Positions 16,263-28,071 of a stretch of DNA of 46,698 nt are shown here, in pieces. Every line of letters starts with the position of its first letter. Positions within the stretch are counted from its first letter, which is position 1. Source of the stretch: Actinophytocola sp. (GTDB taxonomy: Bacteria; Actinomycetota; Actinomycetes; Mycobacteriales; Pseudonocardiaceae). Made by a program: the position numbers and the translations under genes. The DNA lies in NCBI RefSeq assembly GCF_009379765.1, contig NZ_WHTD01000051.1:1-46698 (forward strand), read 5' to 3'. Under the pieces are notes generated by a model. That model was not told where the DNA came from, ran no database searches, and was given only the letters and a program-made list of their open reading frames with translations.

Positions 16263-16814
16263 TTGTCAAGCAAGCCGTTGCGGGCCGACGCCCGGCGCAA
16301 CAGGGAACGCATCCTCGCCGCCGCCGAGGAGGTGTTCGGCCGGCGCGGCACGAGCGCGTCGACCGAGGAGGTCGCGGCAACCGCCGGGGTCGCGATCGGC
16401 ACCGTGTTCCGGCATTTCCCGACCAAGCAGGACCTGCTGTCGGCCATCGTCAAGGAGCTGCTCACCCGGCTCACCGCCGAGGTCACCGAGCTCACGTCCG
16501 CGGACCCGACGACCGCGCTCTTCGACTTCTTCGCCGGCGTCGTGGAACAGGCCGCCGCGAAGAAGTCCGTGGTCGACCTGCTCGCGGCCGGCGGGATCGA
16601 GGTGGGTGTGGCCGAGCCGCTCGCCACCCTGCGCGACGCGATCGGCGCACTGCTGACCCAGGCGCAGCAAGCAAACGCGGTACGCGAAGGGGTCCGGCTC
16701 GACGAGGTGATGGCGCTGCTCACGGCCACCGCTCAGGGTGCGCTGCACGGTGGCTGGGACGACGACCTGCGGCGCCGCACCCAAGAGGTGATCTTCGCGG
16801 GCCTGCGGCCGTAG
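16263..16814 (+). CDS. TetR-family transcriptional regulator
   Basis: 183 residues from TTG 16263. A longer reading from GTG/ATG-like codons at 16224 would start inside the operator palindrome, and the extra residues are not conserved. GGGG 7 nt before TTG supports the shorter form. The DNA-binding part is LRADARRNRERILAAAEEVFGRRGTSASTEEVAATAGVAIGTVFRHFPTKQDLL, classical TetR. The remaining helices end VIFAGLRP. Divergent from the NTF2-like gene. The stop (16812-16814) is directly followed by a palindrome-family fragment and a MITE-like element. Confidence 0.92.
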   Translation: MSSKPLRADARRNRERILAAAEEVFGRRGTSASTEEVAATAGVAIGTVFRHFPTKQDLLSAIVKELLTRLTAEVTELTSADPTTALFDFFAGVVEQAAAKKSVVDLLAAGGIEVGVAEPLATLRDAIGALLTQAQQANAVREGVRLDEVMALLTATAQGALHGGWDDDLRRRTQEVIFAGLRP

Positions 16815-16839
16815 TGGCCTCCGGCCTCGGGTTCCACCC
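16815..16839. repeat. Fragment of the long-palindrome family, cut by MITE copy 3
   Basis: TGGCCTCCGGCCTCGGGTTCC directly after the TetR stop matches the left end of the elements at 28969, 29050 and 35971. Similarity ends at CCTA, exactly where the CTAG of MITE copy 3 begins, and does not resume after the MITE. Confidence 0.6.
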
Positions 16840-17012
16840 TAGTGTCGCGTGACCCTGAAACCTTGACGCCGCTGCGGCCAACAGCGGCCCCTGTCTGTGT
16901 TACGGCGTTGGAGAAAAGCCCAAGTACATCCAGTACGAGCGGCTTTCCTCCGCCTTGCCAGGAACCACGTGGATCCACAGCGGACGCAAAGGAACAGGAT
17001 CACGCGACACTA
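16840..17012. mobile_element. MITE-like inverted-repeat element, copy 3
   Basis: 173 bp bounded by CTAG (16839-16842 and 17010-17013), with the same TAGTGTCGCGTGA terminal repeats as copy 2. Most of the interior is identical to copy 2, including GTACGAGCGGC and CGCCTTGCCAGGAACCACG. The inner hairpin region differs (CAACAGCGG, then CTGTCTGTGTTACGG), so the 11-bp stem of copy 2 is lost. No ORF. Confidence 0.85.
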
Positions 17013-17058
17013 GGCTAAGTCCTATTTGGTTACATAACTGTGACCTGGGCGAACACGG

Positions 17059-17415
17059 CTAGCACCGCATCAGGCCCACACACCGTTGCGGCTGGAGACA
17101 TATGTCCGTAGGCCAGGTGGTTACCGCGTGGAGTAGCACGGCGGATCGGTAGACAATGGCGAGTCGTAGCGGGTGGCTAAGCCGCGCCATTGTTCGACCC
17201 GGATGAAGCCGCGTTCAACGACGTTGCGTGCGCGGTAGTCGACTGGGTCGAACGCGGGCGGTCGGCCGCCGCGGGAGCCGCGGCGTTTGCGGTGCCCGGA
17301 CTGGTCGGCAGGCTCGGGGATCACGGCGGTGATGCCGCGAGTTCGCAGATGCCGTCGGATCGCTCGTGACTAGTAGGCCTTGTCGCCTCGGCCGCGGCCG
17401 GGGCGAGTACGTCTT
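17059..17415 (-). pseudogene. IS5-family transposase remnant
   Basis: On the minus strand RGRGDKAY-stop-SRAIRRHLRTRGI leads into VIPEPADQSGHRKRRGSRGGRPPAFD and RNVVERGFIRVEQWRGLATRYD. This is the C-terminal DDE region of IS5-type (IS427-like) transposases. There is an in-frame TAG after DKAY. A small deletion after RYD shifts the frame, and LAIVYRSAVLLHAV continues in the next frame to a stop at 17059. The N-terminal part is absent. No intact terminal repeats were found. Confidence 0.75.
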
Positions 17416-17512
17416 CTAATCTTTTTCTGCGGTGGTGTCGAATGGCGTCGAGCCAGTTCGTGGCCAAGGTGAGAGACCGGCAACGGGCCGGTCGCCACAC
17501 CGGAGGCCCACG

Positions 17513-17908
17513 ATGTCCGTCATCACCACCGCTCCCGCGAAACCACTGATCACCGGCGGCCTGACCGCCGCGGCCGTCGCCGCCGCGGCGACCGCGACCG
17601 TCGCCGCGGCGGGTGAGTTCGCCGGGATCAGCCTCGTTGTCAACGGCGCGCCGATCCCGGTGTCCGGGTTCGCCGTGCTGACCGTCATCTGCTCCGTGGT
17701 GGGCCTGGTGCTGGCCTTGGTGCTGGCCCGCTCGGCTCGCCGTCCGCGCACGGCGTTCGTCCGCACCACGATCGTGCTCACCGCGTTGTCACTGGTACCG
17801 GATGTGCTCGCGGACGCGTCCGCGGCCACGAAGATGCTGTTGATGTTGACGCACGTGGTCGCCGCCGCGATCGTGATCCCGGCCATCGCCCGCCGCCTGT
17901 CCGCCTGA
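17513..17908 (+). CDS. DUF6069-type four-helix membrane protein
   Basis: 131 residues from ATG 17513 after GGAGG. Four hydrophobic segments are visible: KPLITGGLTAAAVAAAATATV, GFAVLTVICSVVGLVLALVL, TTIVLTALSLVPDVLA and MLLMLTHVVAAAIVIPAIA. The PDV...A...TH pattern of helices 3-4 fits DUF6069, a family of unknown function common in actinomycetes. It stands 19 bp before the YCII gene and probably opens the ECF42 operon. Membrane location is predicted. No catalytic motif is seen. Confidence 0.8.
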   Translation: MSVITTAPAKPLITGGLTAAAVAAAATATVAAAGEFAGISLVVNGAPIPVSGFAVLTVICSVVGLVLALVLARSARRPRTAFVRTTIVLTALSLVPDVLADASAATKMLLMLTHVVAAAIVIPAIARRLSA

Positions 17909-17927
17909 TCCTTCGAAGGAGTTCGCC

Positions 17928-18284
17928 ATGAACCAGTACCTGCTCGCCGTCCAGTTCGACGAAAGCGCGCCGTCGCCGTCCAAGAAGGAGTTGCAGGAGC
18001 AGATGGCTCGGACGGGCAAGGTCATCGACGAGATGCGGTCCGCCGGTTCGTGGGTGTTCGTCGGCGGCCTGCGGCCCTCGCACGCCACCACGGTCGTCCG
18101 CCCCGACAACGGCACGACCACGATGACCGACGGCCCGTTCGCCGAGACGAAGGAGCAGCTCGGGGGGTTCTGGGTGATCCAGTGCGACGACCTCGACCAG
18201 GCGCTGTCCTGGGCCGAGAAGTGCGCGCTGGCCTGCGGGTGCCCGATCGAGGTGCGCCCGTTCAACGACGGCTCGGAGGACTGA
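17928..18284 (+). CDS. YCII-related DGPF-domain protein
   Basis: 118 residues from ATG 17928 after GAAGGAG. It has the signature TDGPFAETKEQLGGFWVI and a ferredoxin-like fold pattern ending GCPIEVRPFN. DGPF proteins are the constant neighbours of ECF42 sigma factors, and here the sigma gene starts 6 bp downstream. Their biochemical role is not known. This arrangement supports its assignment to the sigma factor's own regulon. Confidence 0.92.
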   Translation: MNQYLLAVQFDESAPSPSKKELQEQMARTGKVIDEMRSAGSWVFVGGLRPSHATTVVRPDNGTTTMTDGPFAETKEQLGGFWVIQCDDLDQALSWAEKCALACGCPIEVRPFNDGSED

Positions 18285-18290
18285 GCGCGG

Positions 18291-19484
18291 ATGGATCTGG
18301 ACGGCGTCTACCGGGCGGAGTACGGCCGGTGCGTGGCCACGCTGACGCGCCTCCTCGGTGACATCGGGCTCGCCGAGGAGGCCGTCCAGGACGCGTTCGC
18401 GGTGGCCGTCCAGAAGTGGGCCGAGGCGCCGCCGGCCAATCCCGGCGCGTGGATCGTGACCACCGCCCGCAACCGGGCGATCGACCGCCTGCGCCGGGAA
18501 TCCACCCGGGAGGCCCGCCACGCGCAGGCGCTGCTGCTGCACCAACCCGACGAGCCGGAGGAGGTGGGACCGGTGCGCGACGACCAGCTCCGCATGATCT
18601 TCACCTGCTGCCACCCGGCGCTGTCGCCGCTCGCGCAGACCGCGCTCACCCTGCGCCTGCTCGGCGGGCTGGAGGTGGCGGAGATCGCGCGGGCCTACCT
18701 GGTGCCGGAGGCGACCGTCTCCCAGCGGATCGTCCGCGCGAAGAAGAAGATCCGCGACGCCGGCATCCCCTACCGGGTGCCCGACGCCGCCGAACTCCCC
18801 GATCGGCTGACCTCGGTACTCACCGTGCTCTACCTGGTCTTCAACGAGGGATACACGTCCACGTCGGGGGAGCTGCTGCGGACGGACCTGTGTCTGGAGG
18901 TCGTCCGCCTGGCGAGGGCGCTCGCCGAGCTGATGCCCGACGAGCCGGAGGTGATCGGGCTGCTGGCGCTGCTCCTGCTCACCGAAGCCCGGCGGCCGGC
19001 GCGGGTGGGGCCTTCGGGTGAACTGGTGGTGCTCGCGGAGCAGGACCGGTCGTTGTGGAACCGGGAACTGATCGCCGAGGGGCATGAGCTGGTGCGGCGG
19101 TGCCTGCGCCGTGATCAGCCGGGGCCCTACCAGGTGCAGGCCGCGATAAACGCCGTGCACACGGACGGGTCGGCGACCGACTGGGCACAGGTGCTGGCGC
19201 TCTACGACCAGCTGCTGCAGCACACCCCGACCCCGATCGTGGCGCTCAACCGCGCGGTCGCCGTCGCCGAGGTGCACGGACCGGCGCTGGCGCTGGCCAC
19301 CATCGATGAGCTGGACCTGCCGGGCTACCACCTGCTGCCCGCCACCCGCGCGGACCTGCTCACCCGCCTCGGCCGTACCTCGGATGCCGTCGCCGCCTAC
19401 GACGAGGCAATCACCCTGGCCACGAACGACACGGAACGAACCTTCCTGGAGACGCGACGGGCGCGCCTGACCCCGGACACCTGA
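18291..19484 (+). CDS. ECF42-type RNA polymerase sigma factor with C-terminal TPR-like extension
   Basis: 397 residues from ATG 18291. Region 2 is [37 protein letters not shown] with [14 protein letters not shown]. Region 4 is [36 protein letters not shown]. The remaining roughly 220 residues hold [67 protein letters not shown] and [11 protein letters not shown], the tetratricopeptide-like extension characteristic of ECF42. In that group the extension, not an anti-sigma factor, is thought to control activity. No anti-sigma gene is present here, consistent with that. The DGPF gene is upstream and a RibD-like reductase gene downstream. Confidence 0.95.
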   Translation: MDLDGVYRAEYGRCVATLTRLLGDIGLAEEAVQDAFAVAVQKWAEAPPANPGAWIVTTARNRAIDRLRRESTREARHAQALLLHQPDEPEEVGPVRDDQLRMIFTCCHPALSPLAQTALTLRLLGGLEVAEIARAYLVPEATVSQRIVRAKKKIRDAGIPYRVPDAAELPDRLTSVLTVLYLVFNEGYTSTSGELLRTDLCLEVVRLARALAELMPDEPEVIGLLALLLLTEARRPARVGPSGELVVLAEQDRSLWNRELIAEGHELVRRCLRRDQPGPYQVQAAINAVHTDGSATDWAQVLALYDQLLQHTPTPIVALNRAVAVAEVHGPALALATIDELDLPGYHLLPATRADLLTRLGRTSDAVAAYDEAITLATNDTERTFLETRRARLTPDT

Positions 19485-19498
19485 CCACCGCCCCACCT

Positions 19499-19547
19499 GA
19501 CCGGACCCCAGTGCCACCACCGATGAGATCGGTGCGGTGGTCCGGTC
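19499..19547 (+). terminator. Long stem-loop between sigma factor gene and reductase gene
   Basis: GACCGGA (19499-19505) pairs with TCCGGTC (19541-19547). Inside it CCACCACCGAT pairs with ATCGGTGCGGTGG around a GAG loop, with a 2-nt bulge. It begins 14 nt after the sigma factor stop. It may be a terminator or a structured leader of the next gene. Confidence 0.45.
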
Positions 19548-19592
19548 GAACCGAACGACGACCAACCAACCAACGAGACAGGAACCACGATC

Positions 19593-20219
19593 ATGAAGCT
19601 CACCACTACCACGTGTGTCTCCGTCGACGGAGTGATGCAGGGACTCGGCGGGCCGGACGAGGACCGTAGGGGCGGATTCGAGCGCGGCGGATGGCAAGCG
19701 CCGCTGTGGGACAACGAGGGCGGGACGTTTCTGAACCAGGTCTACCAGCGCGCCGACGCGTTCCTGTTCGGTCGGTGGACCTACGAGATCTTTGCCGGCT
19801 ACTGGGGAGCAATGGCAGATTCGAGCACCAACCCCATCGCAGTTTCCTTGAACACGCGGCCCAAGTACGTCGCATCGACCACACTCACCGAACCGCGGTG
19901 GGCGGACACGACCGTCCTCTCCGGTGACGTCGCGGCCGCCATCGGCGAGCTGAAAGCCAAGCAGGAAGGGGAGCTGCAGGTGCACGGCAGCGGCGCCCTG
20001 ATCCGCTGGCTACTCGACAACCAGCTTGTCGACGAGATCACCCTGCTCGTCTGCCCCGTGATCGTCGGCCAGGGCACGCGGCTGTTCCCCGGCACCGGCC
20101 CGGACGCAGCGCTCGACCTGGTCGACTCACGGTCCACCCCGAAAGGGATAACGATCCAGGTCTACCGGCCCACCGGCCGCCCGCAGTACGAAACGGCCGC
20201 GCCGACCCCAAGCACGTGA
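19593..20219 (+). CDS. Dihydrofolate reductase-family (RibD C-terminal-like) protein
   Basis: 208 residues from ATG 19593 after AGGA. The RibD_C fold is indicated by MKLTTTTCVSVDGVMQGLGG, ADAFLFGRWTYEIFAGYW, KYVASTTLTEPRW, LQVHGSGALIRWLLDNQLVDEITLLVCPVIVGQGTRLF and the terminal YRP. These are NAD(P)H-dependent reductases of unknown substrate. They recur beside DGPF proteins and ECF42 sigma factors, which suggests membership of the same regulon. It is separated from the sigma gene by a stem-loop, and is convergent with the amylase gene. Confidence 0.92.
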   Translation: MKLTTTTCVSVDGVMQGLGGPDEDRRGGFERGGWQAPLWDNEGGTFLNQVYQRADAFLFGRWTYEIFAGYWGAMADSSTNPIAVSLNTRPKYVASTTLTEPRWADTTVLSGDVAAAIGELKAKQEGELQVHGSGALIRWLLDNQLVDEITLLVCPVIVGQGTRLFPGTGPDAALDLVDSRSTPKGITIQVYRPTGRPQYETAAPTPST

Positions 20220-20243
20220 CCTAGGTGCCGCGCCTGTGGACAA

Positions 20244-21683
20244 CTACGCGCGGGCACCCGTGTGCAGGGCCAGCATGCCGTTCGGTCCCACGGTGGCGGT
20301 GAAGCGGCCGTCCGCGCCGACGTCGTAACCGGTACAGCCCGCGCCCGGATCGCTGTTCGCGACGTCGCAGTAACGACCGGCCGGCAGGCTCGTCCGGAAC
20401 GTCTGCGCCAGCGCGCCGCCGGACCGGTTGAACACCGCGAAACCCTTGCTGCCCCGGCCGAAGGCGAGCTGGTCGCCGCCGTTGGCCCACCAGTTCGTCA
20501 CGTCCGTGCCCCACACCTCGTTGCGGAACCCCACCAGGTTCGCCGTCGTCCGCCACCGGTGCTCGCACTCCCAGCCGTTGCCGCAGCTCACCGGGGACGT
20601 CTGACCGGAAGCCGACGCAGGTGGGCCCTGATCCGCGCCACCGAAGGAGAAGCTCGACATCACCTGCGCGTGCCCCCACGGCCATGCCAGCATGAACGCC
20701 TCCGCCAGCGCGTACACCGCACCGTCCTTATAGGACAGAACGGGGCGGCCGTTGCGCTGCGTGTCGTGGTTGTCGATGAACGCGATCGCGTTGTCGCCGG
20801 CCAGAAGCATCGAGTCGGCCACCGATGCGGCCCGCGGCAGGTTGCCGTCGCGGAACGCCGCGCTCACGAGGTCGCCGTAACGGAACTCGGTCACGTCGCC
20901 GATCCCCGCGTAGTCGGTCGGGCTGATCTCACCCGGGCCGCCCTCGATGACCTCCTGGTAGATGTACGGATCGCCGTTCAACGACCCGTACAACGCGGCC
21001 AGGTCACCGGCCGGCACGTGCTTCGCCGCGTCGACCCGGAACCCGTCGACGCCGAGGGAGACGAGGTCGTTCAGGAGCCCGGCGAGCCGGTCCCGCACGT
21101 AGGACGACTCGGTCTTCAGGTCCGACAGGTCGACCAGCTCGCAGTTCTGCACCTCCCAGTGGTCCGTCCAGCTCACGATGTCGTCGTTGCCGTTGCGCCC
21201 GCAGTGGTGGAAGTCCCCGTCCCCGTACGGAACCGACGGGTAGGCGTAGTGCGAGAACGGCGACCCGCCGCTGCCCGGACCGCCGGACGCGCCGCCCGCC
21301 ATGTGGTTGACGACCGCGTCGACGTAGATCTTCACACCGGCCGAGTGGCACGTCCGCACCATCGACGCGAACGCCGCCCGGTCCCCACGGCGCGAGCTCA
21401 GCTGGTAGCTCACCGGCTGGTAGTCCTGCCACCACGGGTAACCCTGACCCGCCAGCACCACGTGCTCCTGCGGCGGCGACACCTGCGCGACCGCGAAACC
21501 CTTGGGCCCCAACACGTTCGTGCACTCCGTCGCCACCGACGCCCACGGCCACTGGAACAGGTGCGCGATCACGTCGGTCACCGGCGCGACGCGCATGGCC
21601 GGCGCGGCGGAGGAGGGGGACGTGGGCAGCAGGGTCGACGCGACAGCGACAACCGCCGCCAAGGCCGAACCGGGACGACGCAT
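20244..21683 (-). CDS. Secreted alpha-amylase (GH13)
   Basis: 479 residues from ATG 21683. The signal peptide is RRPGSALAAVVAVASTLLP to about residue 28 (SSAAPA). The catalytic GH13 residues are present: DGFRVDAAKH with nucleophile D218, YIYQEVIEGG with acid E244, and FIDNHDTQR with D307. VDAVVNHM is the first conserved block. The Streptomyces-type amylase order is kept, with an all-beta C-terminal domain ending VGPNGMLALHTGARA, but no CBM20 starch-binding module. It should hydrolyse starch outside the cell, feeding glucose units that the trehalose genes could use. A perfect DnaA-box-like TGTGGACAA sits just after its stop (20235-20243). Confidence 0.95.
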   Translation of the reverse strand: MRRPGSALAAVVAVASTLLPTSPSSAAPAMRVAPVTDVIAHLFQWPWASVATECTNVLGPKGFAVAQVSPPQEHVVLAGQGYPWWQDYQPVSYQLSSRRGDRAAFASMVRTCHSAGVKIYVDAVVNHMAGGASGGPGSGGSPFSHYAYPSVPYGDGDFHHCGRNGNDDIVSWTDHWEVQNCELVDLSDLKTESSYVRDRLAGLLNDLVSLGVDGFRVDAAKHVPAGDLAALYGSLNGDPYIYQEVIEGGPGEISPTDYAGIGDVTEFRYGDLVSAAFRDGNLPRAASVADSMLLAGDNAIAFIDNHDTQRNGRPVLSYKDGAVYALAEAFMLAWPWGHAQVMSSFSFGGADQGPPASASGQTSPVSCGNGWECEHRWRTTANLVGFRNEVWGTDVTNWWANGGDQLAFGRGSKGFAVFNRSGGALAQTFRTSLPAGRYCDVANSDPGAGCTGYDVGADGRFTATVGPNGMLALHTGARA

Positions 21684-21715
21684 AGTTGGAACGTAATGCG
21701 AAGACCGCGCCGCCG

Positions 21716-22123
21716 TTACCCTCGAACGGAGGGGTCGACCAGCCGGTACCCGGTCACGATCTCGGGATAGATCCGGATCGTCTCCACGCCGTCCGCGCTG
21801 ACCAGCGGGATGAGCCGGGCCTCGAAACCGGCGAGTTCCTCCGGGTCCAGCACCCGCCGCGCGACCCCGGTGACCGTCACACTCCAGCCGAGCCGCCCGT
21901 CCACGTCGATCTGGTCGGCCTGGTAAGCCACCACCGAGCCGGCACATTCCGCGCCGACATGGGTGCGCACGACGACCATCCCGTTGTCGACGACGTGGCT
22001 CACCGGCACGATCGCGGGCAGCGCGCGCACGGTGTAGACGATGCGCCCGAGGGGCACCTGATCAAGCAGTCGAAGGGATTCCGGGCGCGTCAGCTCCGCC
22101 AACCGACGTGGCTCGCCGACCAC
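21716..22123 (-). CDS. Pyridoxamine 5'-phosphate oxidase-like flavin-binding protein
   Basis: 135 residues from GTG 22123, chosen because GGGAGG lies 6 nt upstream; an ATG further out gives a non-conserved extension. The motifs ESLRLLDQVPLGRIVYTVRALPAIVPVSHVVDNGMVVVRT and DGRLGWSVTVTGVARRVLDPEELAGFEARL match Pyridox_ox_2-type split-barrel proteins. These bind FMN or F420. The substrate is unknown. Such genes often accompany dormancy (DosR) regulons in actinobacteria, and a DosS/DosR-like pair follows within 1.1 kb, but co-regulation is only a suggestion. Confidence 0.87.
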   Translation of the reverse strand: MVGEPRRLAELTRPESLRLLDQVPLGRIVYTVRALPAIVPVSHVVDNGMVVVRTHVGAECAGSVVAYQADQIDVDGRLGWSVTVTGVARRVLDPEELAGFEARLIPLVSADGVETIRIYPEIVTGYRLVDPSVRG

Positions 22124-22230
22124 CGGCCACCTCCCTCTGCCTCCCCGAGCGGACTGAAGCATGAGCGCGATCCGGGGACCGCACCAGGGCACAAGTACAC
22201 CAGCCGGAAAAGGACCTTCGGCCCTGGCGA

Positions 22231-24931
<2,701 letters not shown>

Positions 24932-24942
24932 CGAGCGGTCGA

Positions 24943-25599
24943 TCACGCCTCCGGCGGCAGCTTCCGCGACTTCAGCTCCACCGCCAGCACCGCCGCCTGC
25001 GTCCTCCGCTGCATCCCCAGCTTCGCGAGCATGTGTGACACGTAGTTCTTCACCGTCTTCTCCGCGAGGTACAGCCGCTCGGCGATCTGCCGGTTCGTCA
25101 TGCCCTCGCCGATCAGCTCGAACACCGCGCGCTCCTGGTCGGTCAGATCCGCGAGCGGGCCGGCGTCCCCGTCGCGACCCCTGCGCAGGCGCTTCATCAG
25201 CACCTCCGTCGTGCGCGCGTCCAGCAGCGAGCCGCCCGCGCCGACCGTGCGGACCGCGCTGATCAGGTCGTTGCCGAGGACCTCCTTCAGCACGAACCCC
25301 GACGCGCCGGCCATGATCGCGTTCAGCAGCGCCTCGTCGTCGGAGTACGACGTGAGGATCAGGCAGCGCAGATCGGGCATCAGCGAGCGCAGGTCACGGC
25401 ACAGTTCCACCCCGTTGCCGTCCGGCATCCGCACGTCCAGCACGGCCACATCGGCGGTACTGGTGGGGATGCGGGTCATCGCCTCGGCGACCGATGCCGC
25501 CTCGCCCACGATGCGAACGTCCGGCTCGTCCTCGAAGAGGTCGGCTACGCCGCGCCGGACGATCTCGTGATCGTCAACCAAGAAGATCCTGATAGCCAC
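24943..25599 (-). CDS. LuxR/NarL-family response regulator, DosR/DevR-like
   Basis: 218 residues from GTG 25599. The receiver domain has [13 protein letters not shown] (acid pocket), D55 in [12 protein letters not shown]83 and K105 in SGFVLKEV. The C-terminal HTH reads [45 protein letters not shown]. Strong resemblance to DosR, including the KTVKNYVS recognition helix. It likely responds to the adjacent GAF kinase. A TATATA box 5 nt upstream of GTG suggests leaderless translation. No DosR-type 20-bp box was recognised nearby. Confidence 0.93.
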   Translation of the reverse strand: MAIRIFLVDDHEIVRRGVADLFEDEPDVRIVGEAASVAEAMTRIPTSTADVAVLDVRMPDGNGVELCRDLRSLMPDLRCLILTSYSDDEALLNAIMAGASGFVLKEVLGNDLISAVRTVGAGGSLLDARTTEVLMKRLRRGRDGDAGPLADLTDQERAVFELIGEGMTNRQIAERLYLAEKTVKNYVSHMLAKLGMQRRTQAAVLAVELKSRKLPPEA

Positions 25600-25604
25600 C
25601 CGGC

Positions 25605-25634
25605 TATATACCACGCCTCCGCAGATGATCGCAA
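25605..25634 (-). promoter_or_regulatory. Promoter of the DosR-like gene, leaderless
   Basis: On the minus strand TTGCGA (25634-25629), an 18-bp spacer and TATATA (25610-25605) are followed by 5 nt and the GTG start at 25599. The transcript would begin at or next to the start codon, which has no ribosome site. Confidence 0.5.
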
Positions 25635-25704
25635 CAATTATGCGAGGGTTGTCACAGGGTATCTTCCGAATCCGCTGGTGATCCGGTCGGTCTGACCTGC
25701 TCGT

Positions 25705-25734
25705 TCTGACCGTCCGAAAATTCTCTGTTACGTT
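25705..25734 (+). promoter_or_regulatory. Possible ect operon promoter
   Basis: TCTGAC (25705-25710), an 18-bp spacer and TACGTT (25729-25734) lie 8 nt before the ectA ATG at 25743. No Shine-Dalgarno sequence precedes that ATG, so leaderless expression is possible. The surrounding bases are AT-rich for this genome. Confidence 0.35.
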
Positions 25735-25742
25735 ACTTTGGT

Positions 25743-26297
25743 ATGTCCGGAAAGCACGCCAACCGTGCCAACGGCGACATTCGGGGAGCGTCAGGGCTTG
25801 TGATCGACAAACCGTCCACAAAGGACGGAGCAGCAATCTGGCGAATCGCGCGCGATTCCAGAAAGCTCGATCTGAACTCGTCCTACGCCTACCTCATGTG
25901 GTGCCACGATTTCGCCGACACGTCATTGGTCGCCAGGGCCGGCGACGACGTCGTCGGCTTCGTGATCGGCTACCGCCGGCCCACCGCGCCCGAAACGGTC
26001 GTGGTGTGGCAGATCGCGGTAGGTCACTCCCAGCGCGGCCGGGGCACGGCCGGTGCGCTGTTGGATGCGCTGGTCAGCCGCCTCGCCGACGACGGCGTGC
26101 GGCTCATGGAGACCACGATCACACCCGACAACACCGCCTCCAACGCGCTGTTCGCGTCGCTCGCGCAGCGCTGGAGCACATCGATGGACCGCGCCGGCAC
26201 ATTCGACGCCGGCGAGTTCCCCGACGAGCACGAGTCCGAGGTGCGGTTCCGCATCGGGCCGTTCGCGCCCGCGCCCGGTATCAGATCCGCCTCCTAG
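25743..26297 (+). CDS. ectA: L-2,4-diaminobutyrate N-acetyltransferase
   Basis: 184 residues from ATG 25743; an alternative GTG at 25800 would remove an unconserved tail of 19 residues. The ectA hallmarks [38 protein letters not shown] and [23 protein letters not shown] (acetyl-CoA site), then [19 protein letters not shown], are all present. It acetylates L-2,4-diaminobutyrate at the gamma amino group in ectoine synthesis. First gene of ectABCD. A TCCACAAAGGAC palindrome-like site lies near its start (25815-25826). Confidence 0.97.
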   Translation: MSGKHANRANGDIRGASGLVIDKPSTKDGAAIWRIARDSRKLDLNSSYAYLMWCHDFADTSLVARAGDDVVGFVIGYRRPTAPETVVVWQIAVGHSQRGRGTAGALLDALVSRLADDGVRLMETTITPDNTASNALFASLAQRWSTSMDRAGTFDAGEFPDEHESEVRFRIGPFAPAPGIRSAS

Positions 26298-26388
26298 TCC
26301 CCGGAATTGACGCCGGCTTAGCGCGAGTCGGCGGTTGGTCATGTGCTGAATGCGCATCCATGCCATGTCCGCGCGTTTGAGGAGAATC

Positions 26389-27639
26389 GTGAACGTTTTC
26401 GAGACCGTCGAATCCGAGGTTCGCAGCTACTGCCGAAGTTGGCCGGTCGTGTTCGACCGAGCCACCGGCTCCTGGCTCTACGCCGAGGACGGACGGGCGT
26501 ACCTCGACTTCTTCGCCGGGGCCGGTGCGCTCAACTACGGACACAACAACCCGGTGCTCAAGCAGGCCCTGATCGACTACATCCAGCGTGACGGGGTCAC
26601 CCACGCGCTGGACATGCAGACCGTGGCCAAGCGCGACTTCCTCGAGACCTTCACCGAGGTCGTCACGCAGCCGCGCGCTCTCGACTACAAGATCATGTTC
26701 CCTGGTCCGGCAGGCGCGAACGCGGTCGAGGCGGCGCTCAAGCTCGCGCGCAAGATCACCGGCCGCGAGTCGGTCATCAACTTCACCAACGCCTTCCACG
26801 GTATGACGCTGGGCGCGCTGTCGGTCACCGGCAACTCGATGAAGCGCGGCGGCGCCGGCATCCCGCTCGTGCACGCCACGCCGATGCCGTACGACAACTA
26901 CCTCGACGGCAAGGTCGAGGACTTCCTGTGGTTCGAGCGGCTGCTCGAGGACAGCGGCTCGGGCCTCAACGAGCCGGCCGCGGTGATCGTCGAGACCGTG
27001 CAGGGCGAGGGCGGCATCAACGTCGCGCGCGACGAATGGCTGCGTGGCCTCGCCGACCTGTGCAAGCAGCACGAAATCCTGCTGATCGTCGACGACGTGC
27101 AGATGGGCTGCGGCCGCACCGGTCCGTTCTTCAGCTTCGAGTCCGCCGGCATCACCCCGGACATCGTGTGCCTGTCCAAGTCGATCGGTGGCTACGGGCT
27201 GCCGCTCGCGCTCACGCTGCTGCGTCCGGAGCTCGACATCTGGGCGCCCGGCGAGCACAACGGCACGTTCCGCGGCATCAACCCGGCGTTCGTCGCGTCC
27301 ACCGAGGCGTTGCGCACGTACTGGACCGACGACAAGCTCGAGAAGAGCACGCTCGCGAAGGGCGAGCAGGTCGGCCGGGTCATGAGCTCGCTGGTCGACG
27401 CGCTACCCGGCACGCCGATGCTCGCCAAGGGTCGCGGTCTCGCCCGGGGGCTCTCCTTCGAGACCGGCGAGTTGGCGTCGAAGGTGTGCCGCGCGGCGTT
27501 CGACCGCGGGCTGCTGATGGAGACCTCCGGCCCCGAAGGCGAGGTCGCGAAGGTCATGCCGCCGCTCACGGTCACCGACGACGAGCTGGCGCAAGGCCTC
27601 GATCTGCTCGCCGAGTCCGTGCACGCGGTGTGCGCCTAG
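26389..27639 (+). CDS. ectB: L-2,4-diaminobutyrate transaminase
   Basis: 416 residues from GTG 26389, with GAGGAGAAT upstream; earlier in-frame codons lack a ribosome site. Class-III aminotransferase fold: YLDFFAGAGALNYGHNNP, NFTNAFHGMTLGALSVTGN, VIVETVQGEGGINVA, LLIVDDVQMGCGRTG and CLSKSIGGYGLP with the pyridoxal-phosphate lysine at about K264. It converts aspartate semialdehyde and glutamate to diaminobutyrate and 2-oxoglutarate. Operon position between ectA and ectC agrees. Confidence 0.97.
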   Translation: MNVFETVESEVRSYCRSWPVVFDRATGSWLYAEDGRAYLDFFAGAGALNYGHNNPVLKQALIDYIQRDGVTHALDMQTVAKRDFLETFTEVVTQPRALDYKIMFPGPAGANAVEAALKLARKITGRESVINFTNAFHGMTLGALSVTGNSMKRGGAGIPLVHATPMPYDNYLDGKVEDFLWFERLLEDSGSGLNEPAAVIVETVQGEGGINVARDEWLRGLADLCKQHEILLIVDDVQMGCGRTGPFFSFESAGITPDIVCLSKSIGGYGLPLALTLLRPELDIWAPGEHNGTFRGINPAFVASTEALRTYWTDDKLEKSTLAKGEQVGRVMSSLVDALPGTPMLAKGRGLARGLSFETGELASKVCRAAFDRGLLMETSGPEGEVAKVMPPLTVTDDELAQGLDLLAESVHAVCA

Positions 27640-27657
27640 AGGGGTAAGGAGAACGAC

Positions 27658-28071
27658 GTGTTCGTCAGATCGGTGCAGGACCTGGACGACACCGACCGGG
27701 ACATCAGGACGCCCAACTGGCGCAGCAAGCGGATCGTGCTGGCCAAGGAGGGCGTGGGCTTCTCCGTGCACGAGACGACCTTGTACGCCGGCACGGTCAA
27801 CGACTTCTGGTACGCCAACCACATCGAGGCGGTGTTCGTCGTCGAGGGCGAGGGGGAGCTGCTCGACAAGGAGACCGGCACCACCTACCAGCTGCGCCCC
27901 GGCAGCCTCTACCTGCTGGACAAGCACGACCACCACCAACTGCGGCCGAAGACCGACATGCGCACGGTGTGCGTGTTCAACCCGCCGGTCACCGGGCGCG
28001 AGGTGCACGACGAGAACGGCGTCTACCCGCTGATCTCAGAGGAACCCGAGATGGAGGGGACGAGTGCATGA
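27658..28071 (+). CDS. ectC: L-ectoine synthase
   Basis: 137 residues from GTG 27658 after AAGGAG. Small cupin: [68 protein letters not shown] and [20 protein letters not shown]. It closes N-gamma-acetyldiaminobutyrate to ectoine with loss of water, using iron. The stop overlaps the ectD start (ATGA at 28068-28071). Normal length for EctC. Confidence 0.97.
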   Translation: MFVRSVQDLDDTDRDIRTPNWRSKRIVLAKEGVGFSVHETTLYAGTVNDFWYANHIEAVFVVEGEGELLDKETGTTYQLRPGSLYLLDKHDHHQLRPKTDMRTVCVFNPPVTGREVHDENGVYPLISEEPEMEGTSA

